NCBI RefSeq assembly: GCF_001938985.1 | Contig: NZ_MKIN01000023.1 | Span: 186,001-250,000, forward strand | Direction: 5' to 3' | Length of the DNA: 64,000 nucleotides | DNA from: Gillisella taibaishanensis | GTDB taxonomy: Bacteria > Pseudomonadota > Alphaproteobacteria > Rhizobiales > Rhizobiaceae | Shown: positions 35,693 through 44,527 of the stretch, piece by piece | How the letters are laid out: every line of letters starts with the position of its first letter | Position numbering within the stretch: the stretch's first letter is position 1 | Notes under the pieces: generated by a model | The model's database searches: none | Told to the model about the DNA's origin: nothing | What the model saw: the letters and a program-made list of their open reading frames with translations, nothing else | Position numbers and translations under genes: made by a program

Positions 35693-36490
35693 ATGTCTTT
35701 GCGCCGCGCCGTTCTAGCCGGTCTTTCCGCCCTTCTGCTCGCCCCCTTTGCCACGTTTGCAGCCGACCTGCCCGATCTTGGCGGCAAGACGGTGATCGTC
35801 GTCACCGAAAATGCCTATCCGCCGCTGCAATTCGTCGATCCCAAGAGCGGCAAGGCGGTCGGCTGGGAATATGACGCGATGAACGAGATCGCCAAGCGGC
35901 TGAATTTCAAGGTGGAATATCAGAACACCTCCTGGGACGCGATGATCCAGGCGGTCGCCGACGGCCAGTACAATATCGGCATGACCGGTATCACCATCAA
36001 GGAAGACCGCAAGCAGAAGGTCGACTTCTCCGATCCCTATATGCGCTCGCAGCAATTGATGCTGGTGCGCGGCGATGAGACACGCTTTACCGATGCCAAG
36101 AGCTTCAAGGCCTTAGACAAAGGCCTGATCGGCGCCCAGCCCGGCACCAGTCCCTTCTACACCGCCGTCTATGAAGTGCTTGATGGCAACGAGCAGAACC
36201 CGCGTATCAAGCTGTTCGAGACCTTTGGCGCAACCGTTCAGGCTCTGAAGACCGGCGATGTCGATTTGGTTTTGACCGACAGCACCGCCGGCAAGGGGTA
36301 TGTAGACGCCTCCAATGGCGCCCTCAAGATCGTTGGCGAGCCGCTTGGCGCAGAGGATTTCGGCTTCATCTTCCAGAAGGGCTCCGACCTCGTAAAACCT
36401 GTTAACGCCGCCATTGCCGCGCTGAAAGCAGACGGGACTTTCGATGCGCTGAACAAAAAGTGGTTCCTCGACTACAAGCTCGGCAATTGA
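35693..36490 (+). CDS. Amino-acid-type ABC transporter substrate-binding protein
   Basis: A 265-residue periplasmic binding protein of the polar amino acid class (PBPb/GlnH type). The signal peptide ends FATFA near residue 23. Visible blocks are ENAYPPLQFVDP, GWEYDAMNEIAKRLN, DGQYNIGMTGITI and the ligand-domain hinge GAQPGTSPFY. AGGAG lies 6-10 bases before the ATG. The permease follows after 19 bases, but no ATPase gene is nearby. Substrate not determinable. Confidence 0.92.
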   Translation: MSLRRAVLAGLSALLLAPFATFAADLPDLGGKTVIVVTENAYPPLQFVDPKSGKAVGWEYDAMNEIAKRLNFKVEYQNTSWDAMIQAVADGQYNIGMTGITIKEDRKQKVDFSDPYMRSQQLMLVRGDETRFTDAKSFKALDKGLIGAQPGTSPFYTAVYEVLDGNEQNPRIKLFETFGATVQALKTGDVDLVLTDSTAGKGYVDASNGALKIVGEPLGAEDFGFIFQKGSDLVKPVNAAIAALKADGTFDALNKKWFLDYKLGN

Positions 36491-36509
36491 TGGCCGTGCG
36501 GACCCATTA

Positions 36510-37337
36510 ATGGCCTTTCAAACCCTGCCGAATGGCGACAAACAAGACTTCCCCTGGTGGCTGGTGGCACTCGCCGGGCTGGCGCTTGCGTTGGCGATAA
36601 CCATCGCCGTCAATGACCTCTACAAGCAGGTGTTTGAAACCGTCTCACGTGGCATCGGCGTCACCATCTTCGTGACGCTGACCGGCTTTGCCCTCGCCTG
36701 TCTGCTTGGCCTGTTGCTTGCATTGGCCGGGATGGCAGATAGCATCGTGCTGCGCCAGGTCTCTCGCTTCTATGTCGAAGTCGTGCGCGGCATTCCGGTG
36801 CTGGTGCTGTTGTTCTACGTCGCCTTTGTCGGCGCGCCGGGCTTTGTGTCGCTCTATAACAGCCTGACTGCTCCGCTGGTCAACGCCGGCTGGCTGGAGC
36901 CGCTGCAGGTGCGGGATGTCTCGCTGATGTGGCGGGCGATCGTTGCCCTTTGCATCGGCTATTCCGCGTTTATCGCCGAGATCTTCCGGGCCGGCATCCA
37001 GTCCGTCGACAAGGGCCAGATCGAGGCTGCAAAATCGCTGGGGCTCAGCCGCACGCAGCGCTTTCGCCTCGTGGTCCTGCCGCAGGCACTGCGGGTGATC
37101 TTCCCGCCGCTCTCCAACGATTTCGTCGCCATGGTCAAGGATTCGTCATTGGTCTCGGTATTGGGCGTCGCCGATATCAGCCAGGCCGGCAAAATCTACG
37201 CCTCCGGCTCCTTCCGCTTCTTCGAGAGCTACTCGATCGTCGCCTATATCTACCTGATCCTTACCATCGGCCTGTCACTGATCCTGCGGCAAGTCGAGCA
37301 GCGGATGCGCGCAAGGCAGAGTCAGGCACCAGCCTAG
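36510..37337 (+). CDS. Amino acid ABC transporter permease
   Basis: A 275-residue HisM/GlnP-type permease with about five membrane segments. The EAA loop that contacts the ATPase is AAKSLGLSRTQRFRLVVLPQ near residue 172, and the family block FYVEVVRGIPVLVLLFYVAF is near residue 87. It pairs with the upstream binding protein. The partner ATPase must be encoded elsewhere or shared, since the next gene is convergent. The stop codon lies within an inverted repeat. Confidence 0.92.
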   Translation: MAFQTLPNGDKQDFPWWLVALAGLALALAITIAVNDLYKQVFETVSRGIGVTIFVTLTGFALACLLGLLLALAGMADSIVLRQVSRFYVEVVRGIPVLVLLFYVAFVGAPGFVSLYNSLTAPLVNAGWLEPLQVRDVSLMWRAIVALCIGYSAFIAEIFRAGIQSVDKGQIEAAKSLGLSRTQRFRLVVLPQALRVIFPPLSNDFVAMVKDSSLVSVLGVADISQAGKIYASGSFRFFESYSIVAYIYLILTIGLSLILRQVEQRMRARQSQAPA

Positions 37338-37437
37338 AGGTTGTCGGGGTGAAATGGAACCGGCGCTCCGAAAAGCCGACCGAAAACAAAAAACCATAGG
37401 AAGCGTCTGGTTCAATCCGAACCCGACAATCTCTAGG
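37333..37437. repeat. Inverted repeat bridging convergent stops
   Basis: CCTAGAGGTTGTCGGG at 37333 and the reverse complement of CCTAGAGATTGTCGGG at 37422 match at 15 of 16 positions, about 73 bases apart. The arms contain the stop codons of the two convergent genes. It may act as a two-way terminator or mark an old insertion or rearrangement. Confidence 0.7.
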
Positions 37438-38446
37438 TCAAAACCGCTAAATAGCGGCGATACCCATCGGCAAGGCCTGGCTTGAGGATGTCGGCAACCG
37501 GTAGGATTGCAGCAAACAATCGGTTCGGATCGGTTTCAGCACCGAGCGCTCCAACCGCGTCCTTCACCTCTTGCGAATAAAGATGAGGGTCGCGGGCGAC
37601 ACGCTTGCGGAACCCATCCAGGTTCGCCTTGACGTTGATGGACATCGCATCATCACGATCAATTGCCGTCAGCGGCAAATCACGCCAGCACAGCAGGCTG
37701 TGCACATCCAAAAACATCAGAAATTGTTGAAAGTGCAGAGCGATCTCGGGCAGGCCGACCTGACGAAGCAGATCAATGACCGAGGCATCCACTGCTTTTG
37801 GCGTGTTCCATTGGCCCACATCATAACAGTAGATCAGCGCCGGATCATAAAGCATTTTTCCACAGCAAAGGAAGGTGACCACAAAGCTCCAGTCGCAATA
37901 GGCACCGCGCGTCGGATGATGGTCCCAGAATATCCTCAGCACGCCTGAGAACAAAGAACTACGATAAATGCTGTAATATAATGCGTTATTGCCACCAGCT
38001 GAATCGCTATATTGATATATCCTGTCGGATGGCCGTTCGCCATCGAGACTGGCCGTAATGACATCGACAACGCCCCGATCGTTTCGCCAGTTCATCGTCT
38101 GCGGGCGCACACCGATCACGTCGGACGGCAAATCAGCGAGATCGAGCGGTGGCCGATCATCGAGGACATAGATGGCATCATCATCCGCAAAAGGCAGCAG
38201 GAACGGCGTCTCCACATATGCAAGCGCATTCAGCAAATTGCTCATTCCATCCTTGGCATCGGACGAGATGTAGCGGATCCGTTTTCCCAGCCGCTTCAGC
38301 CATTCCTCCTTAGCTGGGTCACCGGAATTGTCGGAGACAATCAGCACAGCGTCACGCTTTTCCGCATAAATCAGCGCGGTTTCCAGAGAAAATCGGCTTT
38401 GATCGAGCGAACGACGGCTGGGCAAGACAATGGACAGCAAGGACAT
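37433..38446 (-). CDS. Putative GT-A family glycosyltransferase
   Basis: A 337-residue protein with a GT-A-like N-terminus: MSLLSIVLPSRR, then VLIVSDNSGDPAKEEW and the metal-binding-type acidic motif FADDDAIYVLDD near residue 98. The second half (SAGGNNALYYSIYRSSLF, GAYCDWSFVVTFLCCGKML) resembles the acceptor region of GT2-like enzymes. Substrates are unknown. The ATG at 38446 fits the fold start; a longer frame to 38524 is less likely. It is divergent from the SPINDLY-like gene, so the two may share a promoter region and function in surface or protein glycosylation. Confidence 0.78.
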   Translation of the reverse strand: MSLLSIVLPSRRSLDQSRFSLETALIYAEKRDAVLIVSDNSGDPAKEEWLKRLGKRIRYISSDAKDGMSNLLNALAYVETPFLLPFADDDAIYVLDDRPPLDLADLPSDVIGVRPQTMNWRNDRGVVDVITASLDGERPSDRIYQYSDSAGGNNALYYSIYRSSLFSGVLRIFWDHHPTRGAYCDWSFVVTFLCCGKMLYDPALIYCYDVGQWNTPKAVDASVIDLLRQVGLPEIALHFQQFLMFLDVHSLLCWRDLPLTAIDRDDAMSINVKANLDGFRKRVARDPHLYSQEVKDAVGALGAETDPNRLFAAILPVADILKPGLADGYRRYLAVLT

Positions 38447-38578
38447 GCGAGGTTCCGGCGATGAGAATGCGCAGGTTTGGCCAATAGATCGGCAATGTTT
38501 CCTGAGGCTGGAGATACAGGACAAGCCCGGCGCCAGATCGAACCGATAACGCGATCATGAACAGGAGCGAAAAGGCCA

Positions 38579-40261
38579 ATGTCCGACAAACTTGCCCAAG
38601 CGATGGCACTTTATGCGGCCGGCAATCATGAAGATGCCTATTCGGCGCTCAAAATCTGCCTGGCGGCAGACCTGCATCCGGCGCCGCAAGCCCTGCTGGC
38701 CATGGCGCAGTGCTGCGTAAAGCTGGAATATTTTCAGGAGGCCGCAGCTTTCTACCAGCGTGCAGCAAAGCTGCTCCCGGCACAGTCTCACGTTTTGCTC
38801 ACCATTGCCGAAAAAGTGCGCCGGACAGGGATCGAAAACGCGAGCCGGTCGGATATCGAGCAGCTCAAGACGTCCAGGCAGTCAATCCGGGCCGGATCCT
38901 TCGACAACCGCGTCTGGCAAGACTATCGAGCCACCTTGCGCCGTAGTCTAAATATCGACGAAATGCGCATGAGCGATCAGGCCATGCGCGACCGGCTCGT
39001 CCGGCGGCAGGACGCCTACTACGCGCTGGACAGCCAGACCACGCACCTGACTTGGTGTGACGACGAGATATTGAACGGCTTATGGGCCAGCATCTTGCCT
39101 GCACCCAACCTCGAAAGAATGGCCTGGACGCGGCCGGCCGGCGAGAAGGTCAGGGTCGCCTATCTCCTGCCCAGTAACACAAGCAGCCCGGATATCCGCC
39201 AGCAGGTTCTGAGCCTTGCCGGTGCCCATGACCAGGACGCTCTCGAAGTCATGCTGATTGGCGACCACTCTCCGGAGCAGGATGACGGGTTGGCGTCGCT
39301 TCGCCATATATCTATGGCGGGTCTGACAGAGGATGAGGCGGTCAGCGCCTTGCGGGAGGCCGATATAGACGTTCTCGTCGATCTGCTCGGTCATGCGGAT
39401 GGCGGCCATCCCGCTCTGCTGCGCCATCGGATCGCACCATTGCATGTCGCCCTCGCAGGCCATCCAGGACCAAGAAGCGGGCTCGTCTGCGATTACTACA
39501 TAGCTGACGATATCGTGCTACCAAAGAGATCGCGCGGTCTGTACGCGCAGGCGATCTGCCGTTTGCCCGATGCCTTCACATTCATCGAGCCAACGGACCA
39601 GCCGCCGACGGTTTCACGAGAGCAGTTCGGCCTACCGCAGGGGCAGGTCGTTTTTGCCGCCTTTCATCCGTCATATCTAATCTCTCCACGTACGGTGGAT
39701 CTCTGGTGCGCCATCCTTCAAGGTACGCCGGACAGTGTTTTATGGCTCGATTGTGAGAGCGACTTCGCTCGCGAGAACCTCCGCATATGGATGAAACGCC
39801 AGGCTGTTAGCGAAGAGCGGCTGATCTTCACGCAGTCGGCCGGACCCGTCGGAGACAGCGCCAAGATCCAGCTCGCCGATATTGGGCTGGACTGCACTCC
39901 CTTCAACAGCCTCTCCTTCACGCATGCGGCTCTTCGATCCGGCCTGCCAGTTCCAGCCCTGATGGGGCAAAATTTTGCCGGTCGCATGTCAGCAAGTCTG
40001 CTGACATGCGCTGGGCTCACAGAACTGATCGCCCGCAACACGGAAGACTATGTCAATCTGTGCGTTGGTCTTGCCAGAAATGACGACGCGCGCGCGCGTC
40101 TGAAACGAGCGATTCTCGATAAGACCATCAGCCGTTCGCTGCTGGAAAAAAGACGCTTTGTCAGTCATCTGGAGAATGCCTGGCGCCAGATGGCCAATCG
40201 ATCCGCGGAGGGTCTAGACCCCGAGGATTTCGATGTCTCCCGGCTGCAAAAGATCGGGTGA
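38579..40261 (+). CDS. SPINDLY/OGT-like (GT41) protein, divergent
   Basis: A 560-residue protein. Residues about 1-85 form two or three TPR-like helix pairs; residues about 190-545 follow the GT41 pattern, with DVLVDLLGHADGG (near 264), the DYYIADDIVLPKRS segment (near 305), and the GLTELIARNTEDYVNL C-terminus. Three spots that hold UDP-sugar ligands in active OGTs are changed by eye: the FGNHP-type loop is PSNTSSPD (198-205), the YKI lysine is Leu367 in SYLIS, and the GHTT/GGTT motif is NSLSFTH (443-449). It may therefore be inactive or use another donor. GT41 membership is confident; activity is not. Confidence 0.8.
   Translation: MSDKLAQAMALYAAGNHEDAYSALKICLAADLHPAPQALLAMAQCCVKLEYFQEAAAFYQRAAKLLPAQSHVLLTIAEKVRRTGIENASRSDIEQLKTSRQSIRAGSFDNRVWQDYRATLRRSLNIDEMRMSDQAMRDRLVRRQDAYYALDSQTTHLTWCDDEILNGLWASILPAPNLERMAWTRPAGEKVRVAYLLPSNTSSPDIRQQVLSLAGAHDQDALEVMLIGDHSPEQDDGLASLRHISMAGLTEDEAVSALREADIDVLVDLLGHADGGHPALLRHRIAPLHVALAGHPGPRSGLVCDYYIADDIVLPKRSRGLYAQAICRLPDAFTFIEPTDQPPTVSREQFGLPQGQVVFAAFHPSYLISPRTVDLWCAILQGTPDSVLWLDCESDFARENLRIWMKRQAVSEERLIFTQSAGPVGDSAKIQLADIGLDCTPFNSLSFTHAALRSGLPVPALMGQNFAGRMSASLLTCAGLTELIARNTEDYVNLCVGLARNDDARARLKRAILDKTISRSLLEKRRFVSHLENAWRQMANRSAEGLDPEDFDVSRLQKIG
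39983..40010. repeat. Perfect 12-bp hairpin inside the SPINDLY-like gene
   Basis: CGCATGTCAGCA and TGCTGACATGCG flank an AGTC loop, encoding part of GRMSASLLTCAG. A stem this long inside a reading frame is unusual. Confidence 0.85.
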
Positions 40262-40574
40262 CGCTCTGCTTGCCCTGCGCCACAGCCTCCAATCTTTGAA
40301 TTGCCGTTTGCCTGGGAAACTGGTATCAGACCGCCATGGGATCTAAATTCGGATGTCTCGCGCCTGACATATTCGTGCTGCAAGACCATAAGCGTCTGCC
40401 GGCACGCTTTTTTGCGCGTGTCGCCGGAGCGCTTGGCAGCCAGTTGCTATAACGGGCGCCCTCGCTACGCCGGTCTCTGATCGGCAGACCGTAGCTCTGA
40501 CAGTCTTGCAAACCCGCCTTGACGCGGTCATATGACCACCAATCCCTTTTCAACCCTTCGACGGATGAACAGCC
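40262..40574. other. Gap upstream of leuC, no gene seen
   Basis: A 313-base gap between the SPINDLY-like gene and leuC. It contains a 12-bp palindrome GGTCATATGACC at 40526-40537, 37 bases before the leuC ATG, just after a TTGACG that could be a -35 box. No leader peptide or attenuator hairpin was recognised. Confidence 0.5.
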
Positions 40575-41984
40575 ATGAGCGCACCCCGGACCCTCTACGA
40601 CAAGATTTTCGATGACCACCTGGTCGATCGCCAGGAAGACGGTACCTGTCTTCTCTACATCGATCGCCACCTCGTGCATGAGGTGACGAGCCCGCAGGCC
40701 TTCGAAGGTCTGCGCATGACGGGCCGCAAGGTCCATGCCCCGACCCGCACGCTCGCCGTCGTGGACCATAATGTACCGACCACGCCTGACCGTGCGGAAG
40801 GCATCAAGAACGAGGAAAGCCGCATTCAGGTCGAAGCTCTGGCCAAGAATGCCGCAGACTTCGGCGTCGAATATTATTCGGAAAAGGACAAGCGCCAGGG
40901 CATCGTTCACATCGTCGGTCCCGAACAGGGCTTCACCCTGCCTGGCATGACCATCGTCTGCGGCGACAGCCATACCTCGACCCATGGCGCCTTCGGCGCG
41001 TTGGCGCATGGTATCGGTACGTCGGAAGTGGAACACGTTCTTGCCACCCAGACGCTGATCCAGAAGAAGGCCAAGAACATGCTGGTGCGTGTCGACGGCA
41101 AGCTGCCGGAAGGCGTCACCGCCAAGGACATCATTCTGGCGATCATCGGTGAAATCGGCACGGCTGGCGGCACCGGTCACGTCATCGAATTTGCTGGCGA
41201 AGCCATCCAGGCCCTGTCGATGGAAGGCCGCATGACGGTCTGCAACATGACCATCGAAGGCGGCGCCCGCGCCGGCCTGATCGCGCCTGACGAAAAGACC
41301 TTCGAATATATCAAAGGCAAGCCACGCGCGCCGAAGGGCGAAGAACTGGAAATGGCGATCCGCTACTGGAAGACCTTGCATACGGATGAAGGCGCCCATT
41401 TCGACCGCACCGTCGTGCTCGATGCCGCCAACCTGCCGCCGATCGTCTCCTGGGGTTCCTCGCCGGAAGACGTCATCTCGGTTCAGGGGACCGTGCCGAA
41501 TCCCGACGATATCAAGGACGAAAACAAGCGCGTTTCAAAGTGGCGGGCGCTCGACTACATGGGCCTGAAGCCCGGCACCAAGATCACCGATATCGCCATC
41601 GACCGCGTCTTCATCGGCTCCTGCACCAACGGCCGCATTGAAGACCTGCGCGCCGCCGCAGCTGTGCTGAAGGATCGCAAGGTTGCCGCGACCGTCTCTG
41701 CCATGGTGGTTCCGGGCTCCGGTCTCGTCAAGGAACAGGCGGAAGCCGAGGGACTGGACAAGATCTTCAAGGATGCCGGTTTCGAATGGCGCGAGCCGGG
41801 CTGTTCCATGTGCCTGGCCATGAACGACGACCGGCTGAAGCCGGAAGAGCGTTGCGCCTCGACCTCGAACCGCAATTTCGAGGGTCGCCAGGGCTACAAG
41901 GGCCGCACCCATCTCGTCTCCCCCGCCATGGCTGCTGCTGCTGCCATCGCCGGCCACTTCGTCGACATCCGCGACTGGAAGTAA
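40575..41984 (+). CDS. leuC: 3-isopropylmalate dehydratase large subunit
   Basis: A 469-residue aconitase-family enzyme of leucine biosynthesis, isomerising 2- to 3-isopropylmalate with LeuD. Iron-sulfur ligands are in IGSCTNGR near residue 345 and [10 protein letters not shown] near residue 405; the substrate loop [13 protein letters not shown] is near residue 130. The N-terminus [15 protein letters not shown] is standard for the family. leuD is not adjacent. A hairpin follows 22 bases after the stop. Confidence 0.98.
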   Translation: MSAPRTLYDKIFDDHLVDRQEDGTCLLYIDRHLVHEVTSPQAFEGLRMTGRKVHAPTRTLAVVDHNVPTTPDRAEGIKNEESRIQVEALAKNAADFGVEYYSEKDKRQGIVHIVGPEQGFTLPGMTIVCGDSHTSTHGAFGALAHGIGTSEVEHVLATQTLIQKKAKNMLVRVDGKLPEGVTAKDIILAIIGEIGTAGGTGHVIEFAGEAIQALSMEGRMTVCNMTIEGGARAGLIAPDEKTFEYIKGKPRAPKGEELEMAIRYWKTLHTDEGAHFDRTVVLDAANLPPIVSWGSSPEDVISVQGTVPNPDDIKDENKRVSKWRALDYMGLKPGTKITDIAIDRVFIGSCTNGRIEDLRAAAAVLKDRKVAATVSAMVVPGSGLVKEQAEAEGLDKIFKDAGFEWREPGCSMCLAMNDDRLKPEERCASTSNRNFEGRQGYKGRTHLVSPAMAAAAAIAGHFVDIRDWK

Positions 41985-42006
41985 GACGGTTTCAACCCGC
42001 ACATAC

Positions 42007-42031
42007 GAAAGGCGGCCACTGGCCGCCTTTC
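42007..42031. terminator. Hairpin after leuC, probably two-way terminator
   Basis: GAAAGGCGGCC pairs perfectly with GGCCGCCTTTC around ACT. It lies between convergent leuC and the aldo/keto reductase gene and could end both transcripts. Confidence 0.7.
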
Positions 42032-42059
42032 GTCGTTTAAAGCAATGATTCACGTGAAA

Positions 42060-42890
42060 TCAGAAGCTTGCCGTGAGCGGATCAGGTCCGATACGTGTGG
42101 AATTGCTGTCCAGCGTCGAAATTTCAGCCATGTCTTCGGGGTCGAGGCTGAAATCGAAGACCTTGAAGTTTTCCTCGATGCGCGACGGCGTCACCGATTT
42201 CGGGATCACCACAAGACCACTTTCAATATGCCAGCGGATAATCACCTGCGCCGCGGAGCGACCATGCTTTTCGGCGATCTTGCCGATGACAGGATGGTTC
42301 AGCAGCTTGCCCTGACCGAGCGGGCTCCAGGATTGGGTGGCGATGGAATGGGTCAGATGAAAGGCGCGTGCATCCTTCTGCTGAAAATCCGGATGCAGTT
42401 CGATCTGGTTGATGACAGGCACGACGCCCGTCTCGTCGATAATCTTCTGCAGATGCTCCGGATAGAAATTCGAGACGCCGATCGAGCGGATGCGGCCTTC
42501 TTCCTTCAGGCGGATAAAAGCCTTCCAGGTTTCGACGAACAGGCCGCGATGCGGCGAGGGCCAATGAATGAGATAGAGATCGACATAGTCGGTGCCAAGC
42601 CGCTTCAGACTAGCATCGAAGGCCTTCAGCGCACTATCGAAACCCTGGTCGTTATTCCAGAGCTTGGTGGTGAGGAAGATGTCGCCGCGATCCACACCGG
42701 AAGAGCGGATGCCTTCGCCGACACCCTCCTCGTTTTCATAAACCGCCGCAGTATCGATATGGCGATAACCCGCGGAAAGGGCCGCCCTCACGGCCGGTGC
42801 AGCCTCGTTATTGGGAGTCTGCCATACGCCGAGCCCAACCTGCGGAATGCGATTGCCATCGGAAAAACTGATGTAAGTTTGGTCTGCCAC
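42060..42890 (-). CDS. Aldo/keto reductase, 2,5-diketogluconate reductase type
   Basis: A 276-residue AKR. The catalytic tetrad is visible as Asp and Tyr in HIDTAAVYENEEGVG near residue 44, Lys in FLTTKLWN near residue 72, and His in LIHWPSP. The NADPH-binding block VVIPKSVTPSRIEENF is near residue 230. The acceptor is not determinable, though short-chain aldehydes or keto sugars are usual. The GTG at 42890 has GGAG 8 bases upstream; an in-frame ATG at 42977 lacks such a site. Confidence 0.9.
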   Translation of the reverse strand: MADQTYISFSDGNRIPQVGLGVWQTPNNEAAPAVRAALSAGYRHIDTAAVYENEEGVGEGIRSSGVDRGDIFLTTKLWNNDQGFDSALKAFDASLKRLGTDYVDLYLIHWPSPHRGLFVETWKAFIRLKEEGRIRSIGVSNFYPEHLQKIIDETGVVPVINQIELHPDFQQKDARAFHLTHSIATQSWSPLGQGKLLNHPVIGKIAEKHGRSAAQVIIRWHIESGLVVIPKSVTPSRIEENFKVFDFSLDPEDMAEISTLDSNSTRIGPDPLTASF

Positions 42891-43102
42891 GAAGAAATCT
42901 CCAATCGAGAACGGGCCCAAGAGCGGGTTTGAGATCAGACGGAGGGCCGCAATGGCCCTTTGAGAAACCAGTATCAAGAAACCAGTGGTGCCGCGAAGCG
43001 CAACACCAGCCGCCGCAGCGAGGAATGCGCGTCCGGCAATACCGGTTCCATAGATAGGTGATTACCCTAGCCTGCCAAGGCCTTGCCGCCACGCACACCA
43101 CT

Positions 43103-43687
43103 TCACAGAACCGTGACGATGGTCGAGGGCGAGACGAGTGCCAACAGCCGGCGCATATCGGCGGGGCTTATCGCCACACAGCCTTCGGTCGGCCCGAAAT
43201 CCGGCCGAGCAATGTGAAAGAAAATCGCTGACCCGCGGCCGCGCTTGCGGCTGGTGACATTCCAGTCCATCACCAGACAAACATCGTAAAGTCGATCCTG
43301 CCGCTGCAAACGCTCGTGACCGCCGCTGAACGGTGCTTTCACTGGCCTGTTATAAGCGGGATGGCTTGGGGTGTCACACCAGAGCATATCGGCATGGATC
43401 GGCAACAGCGGCAGGCGAGAGCGAAGAACAGGATGCCCATCCGCCCGGAAATAGCCTGAAAGCAGCTGCATGGAAGCGCGTGGGGTTGCACCGTCTCCCT
43501 CGCGCTTGAAGGCGGTAATGCCGGAACGGCCGATGGCGGCTGCAAATCGCAGCGGTCCAGCCTGGACGATGGCACAGCTCTTGTCACCGGGCTTGCGGCG
43601 CACCACAATCTTGCGCAGACTGCACCTTGAACCGGAGCCGGGGTTGGTCTTGGAGCTGGAGACGGAACAAACTCTTGTCTTCTGCAT
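43103..43687 (-). CDS. L,D-transpeptidase (YkuD-type) catalytic protein
   Basis: A protein of about 194 residues whose C-terminal half is a YkuD domain. The catalytic motif HIARPDFGPTEGCVAIS carries the His and the nucleophilic Cys of HX(n)S/TxGC. Preceding segments (AAAIGRSGITAFKREGDGAT, YDVCLVMDWN) fit the DUF/ErfK branch. Such enzymes crosslink peptidoglycan or attach lipoproteins. No clean signal peptide is seen in the chosen frame; the first 40 residues are Ser/Lys/Arg-rich and the start is uncertain (alternatives up to 43804). Confidence 0.82.
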   Translation of the reverse strand: MQKTRVCSVSSSKTNPGSGSRCSLRKIVVRRKPGDKSCAIVQAGPLRFAAAIGRSGITAFKREGDGATPRASMQLLSGYFRADGHPVLRSRLPLLPIHADMLWCDTPSHPAYNRPVKAPFSGGHERLQRQDRLYDVCLVMDWNVTSRKRGRGSAIFFHIARPDFGPTEGCVAISPADMRRLLALVSPSTIVTVL

Positions 43688-43806
43688 GACGCTCACGGAG
43701 TTTTGCTTTGCTGAACACTTTTCTTGTAGAGTGAGTTGGCTAGATAAGACAATGAATTCAAGAACAGTGCGCTCTGCTCTGTTCATTGCTTGGGAGTATA
43801 GCACGC

Positions 43807-44490
43807 ATGGCTGCCCGGACGATCCTTCTGGTCGATGACGACAATGACCTGCGCGACACGCTGGTGGAACAACTTTCGCTTTACGAAGAGTTTTCGATCC
43901 AGCAGGAGTCCAACGCCACCAAGGGCGTCCAGGCGGCCCGCAACGGCCAAGTGGACCTGATGATCATGGACGTTGGCCTGCCTGACATGGACGGTCGCGA
44001 AGCAGTGAAACTGCTGCGAAAGAGCGGTTTCAAAGCGCCCGTTATCATGCTGACCGGCCACGACACCGATTCAGACACTATTCTCGGTCTGGAAGCCGGT
44101 GCCAACGACTATGTCACCAAGCCCTTCCGCTTTGCGGTGCTGCTTGCCCGTATCCGCGCTCAGTTGCGCCAGCACGAGCAGAGCGAAGACGCCACCTTTA
44201 CCGTCGGACCTTATCTGTTCAAGCCGAGCCAGAAGCTGCTGACCACCGAGGACGGCAAAAAGATCCGGCTGACGGAAAAGGAAGCGGCGATCATCCGCTA
44301 TCTCTACAGGGCCGGCCAAAAAGTGGTGACCCGCGACGTGCTTCTGGAAGAAGTCTGGGGATATAATTCCGGGGTGACCACCCATACGCTGGAAACTCAT
44401 GTCTATCGTCTGCGTCAGAAGATAGAACGAGATCCATCCAATGCCGAAATCCTGGTGACGGAAAACGGCGGCTACAAGATCATTCCTTGA
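43807..44490 (+). CDS. OmpR-type response regulator, CenR/OtpR-like
   Basis: A 227-residue response regulator: receiver domain at 1-115 with acidic pocket VDDDND, phosphoacceptor Asp in MIMDVGLPDMDG (near residue 52) and KPF, then a winged-helix DNA-binding domain with TLETHVYRLRQKIE near residue 200. The following gene encodes a cNMP-binding protein, the same pair as otpR (cenR) with its neighbour in Brucella, where it controls envelope and division. No kinase gene is adjacent. The ATG at 43807 begins the conserved core; an upstream TTG is not supported. Confidence 0.9.
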   Translation: MAARTILLVDDDNDLRDTLVEQLSLYEEFSIQQESNATKGVQAARNGQVDLMIMDVGLPDMDGREAVKLLRKSGFKAPVIMLTGHDTDSDTILGLEAGANDYVTKPFRFAVLLARIRAQLRQHEQSEDATFTVGPYLFKPSQKLLTTEDGKKIRLTEKEAAIIRYLYRAGQKVVTRDVLLEEVWGYNSGVTTHTLETHVYRLRQKIERDPSNAEILVTENGGYKIIP

Positions 44491-44527
44491 AGCATCCCGC
44501 GAGGGGCAATAAACGGGGGCAATTGCG

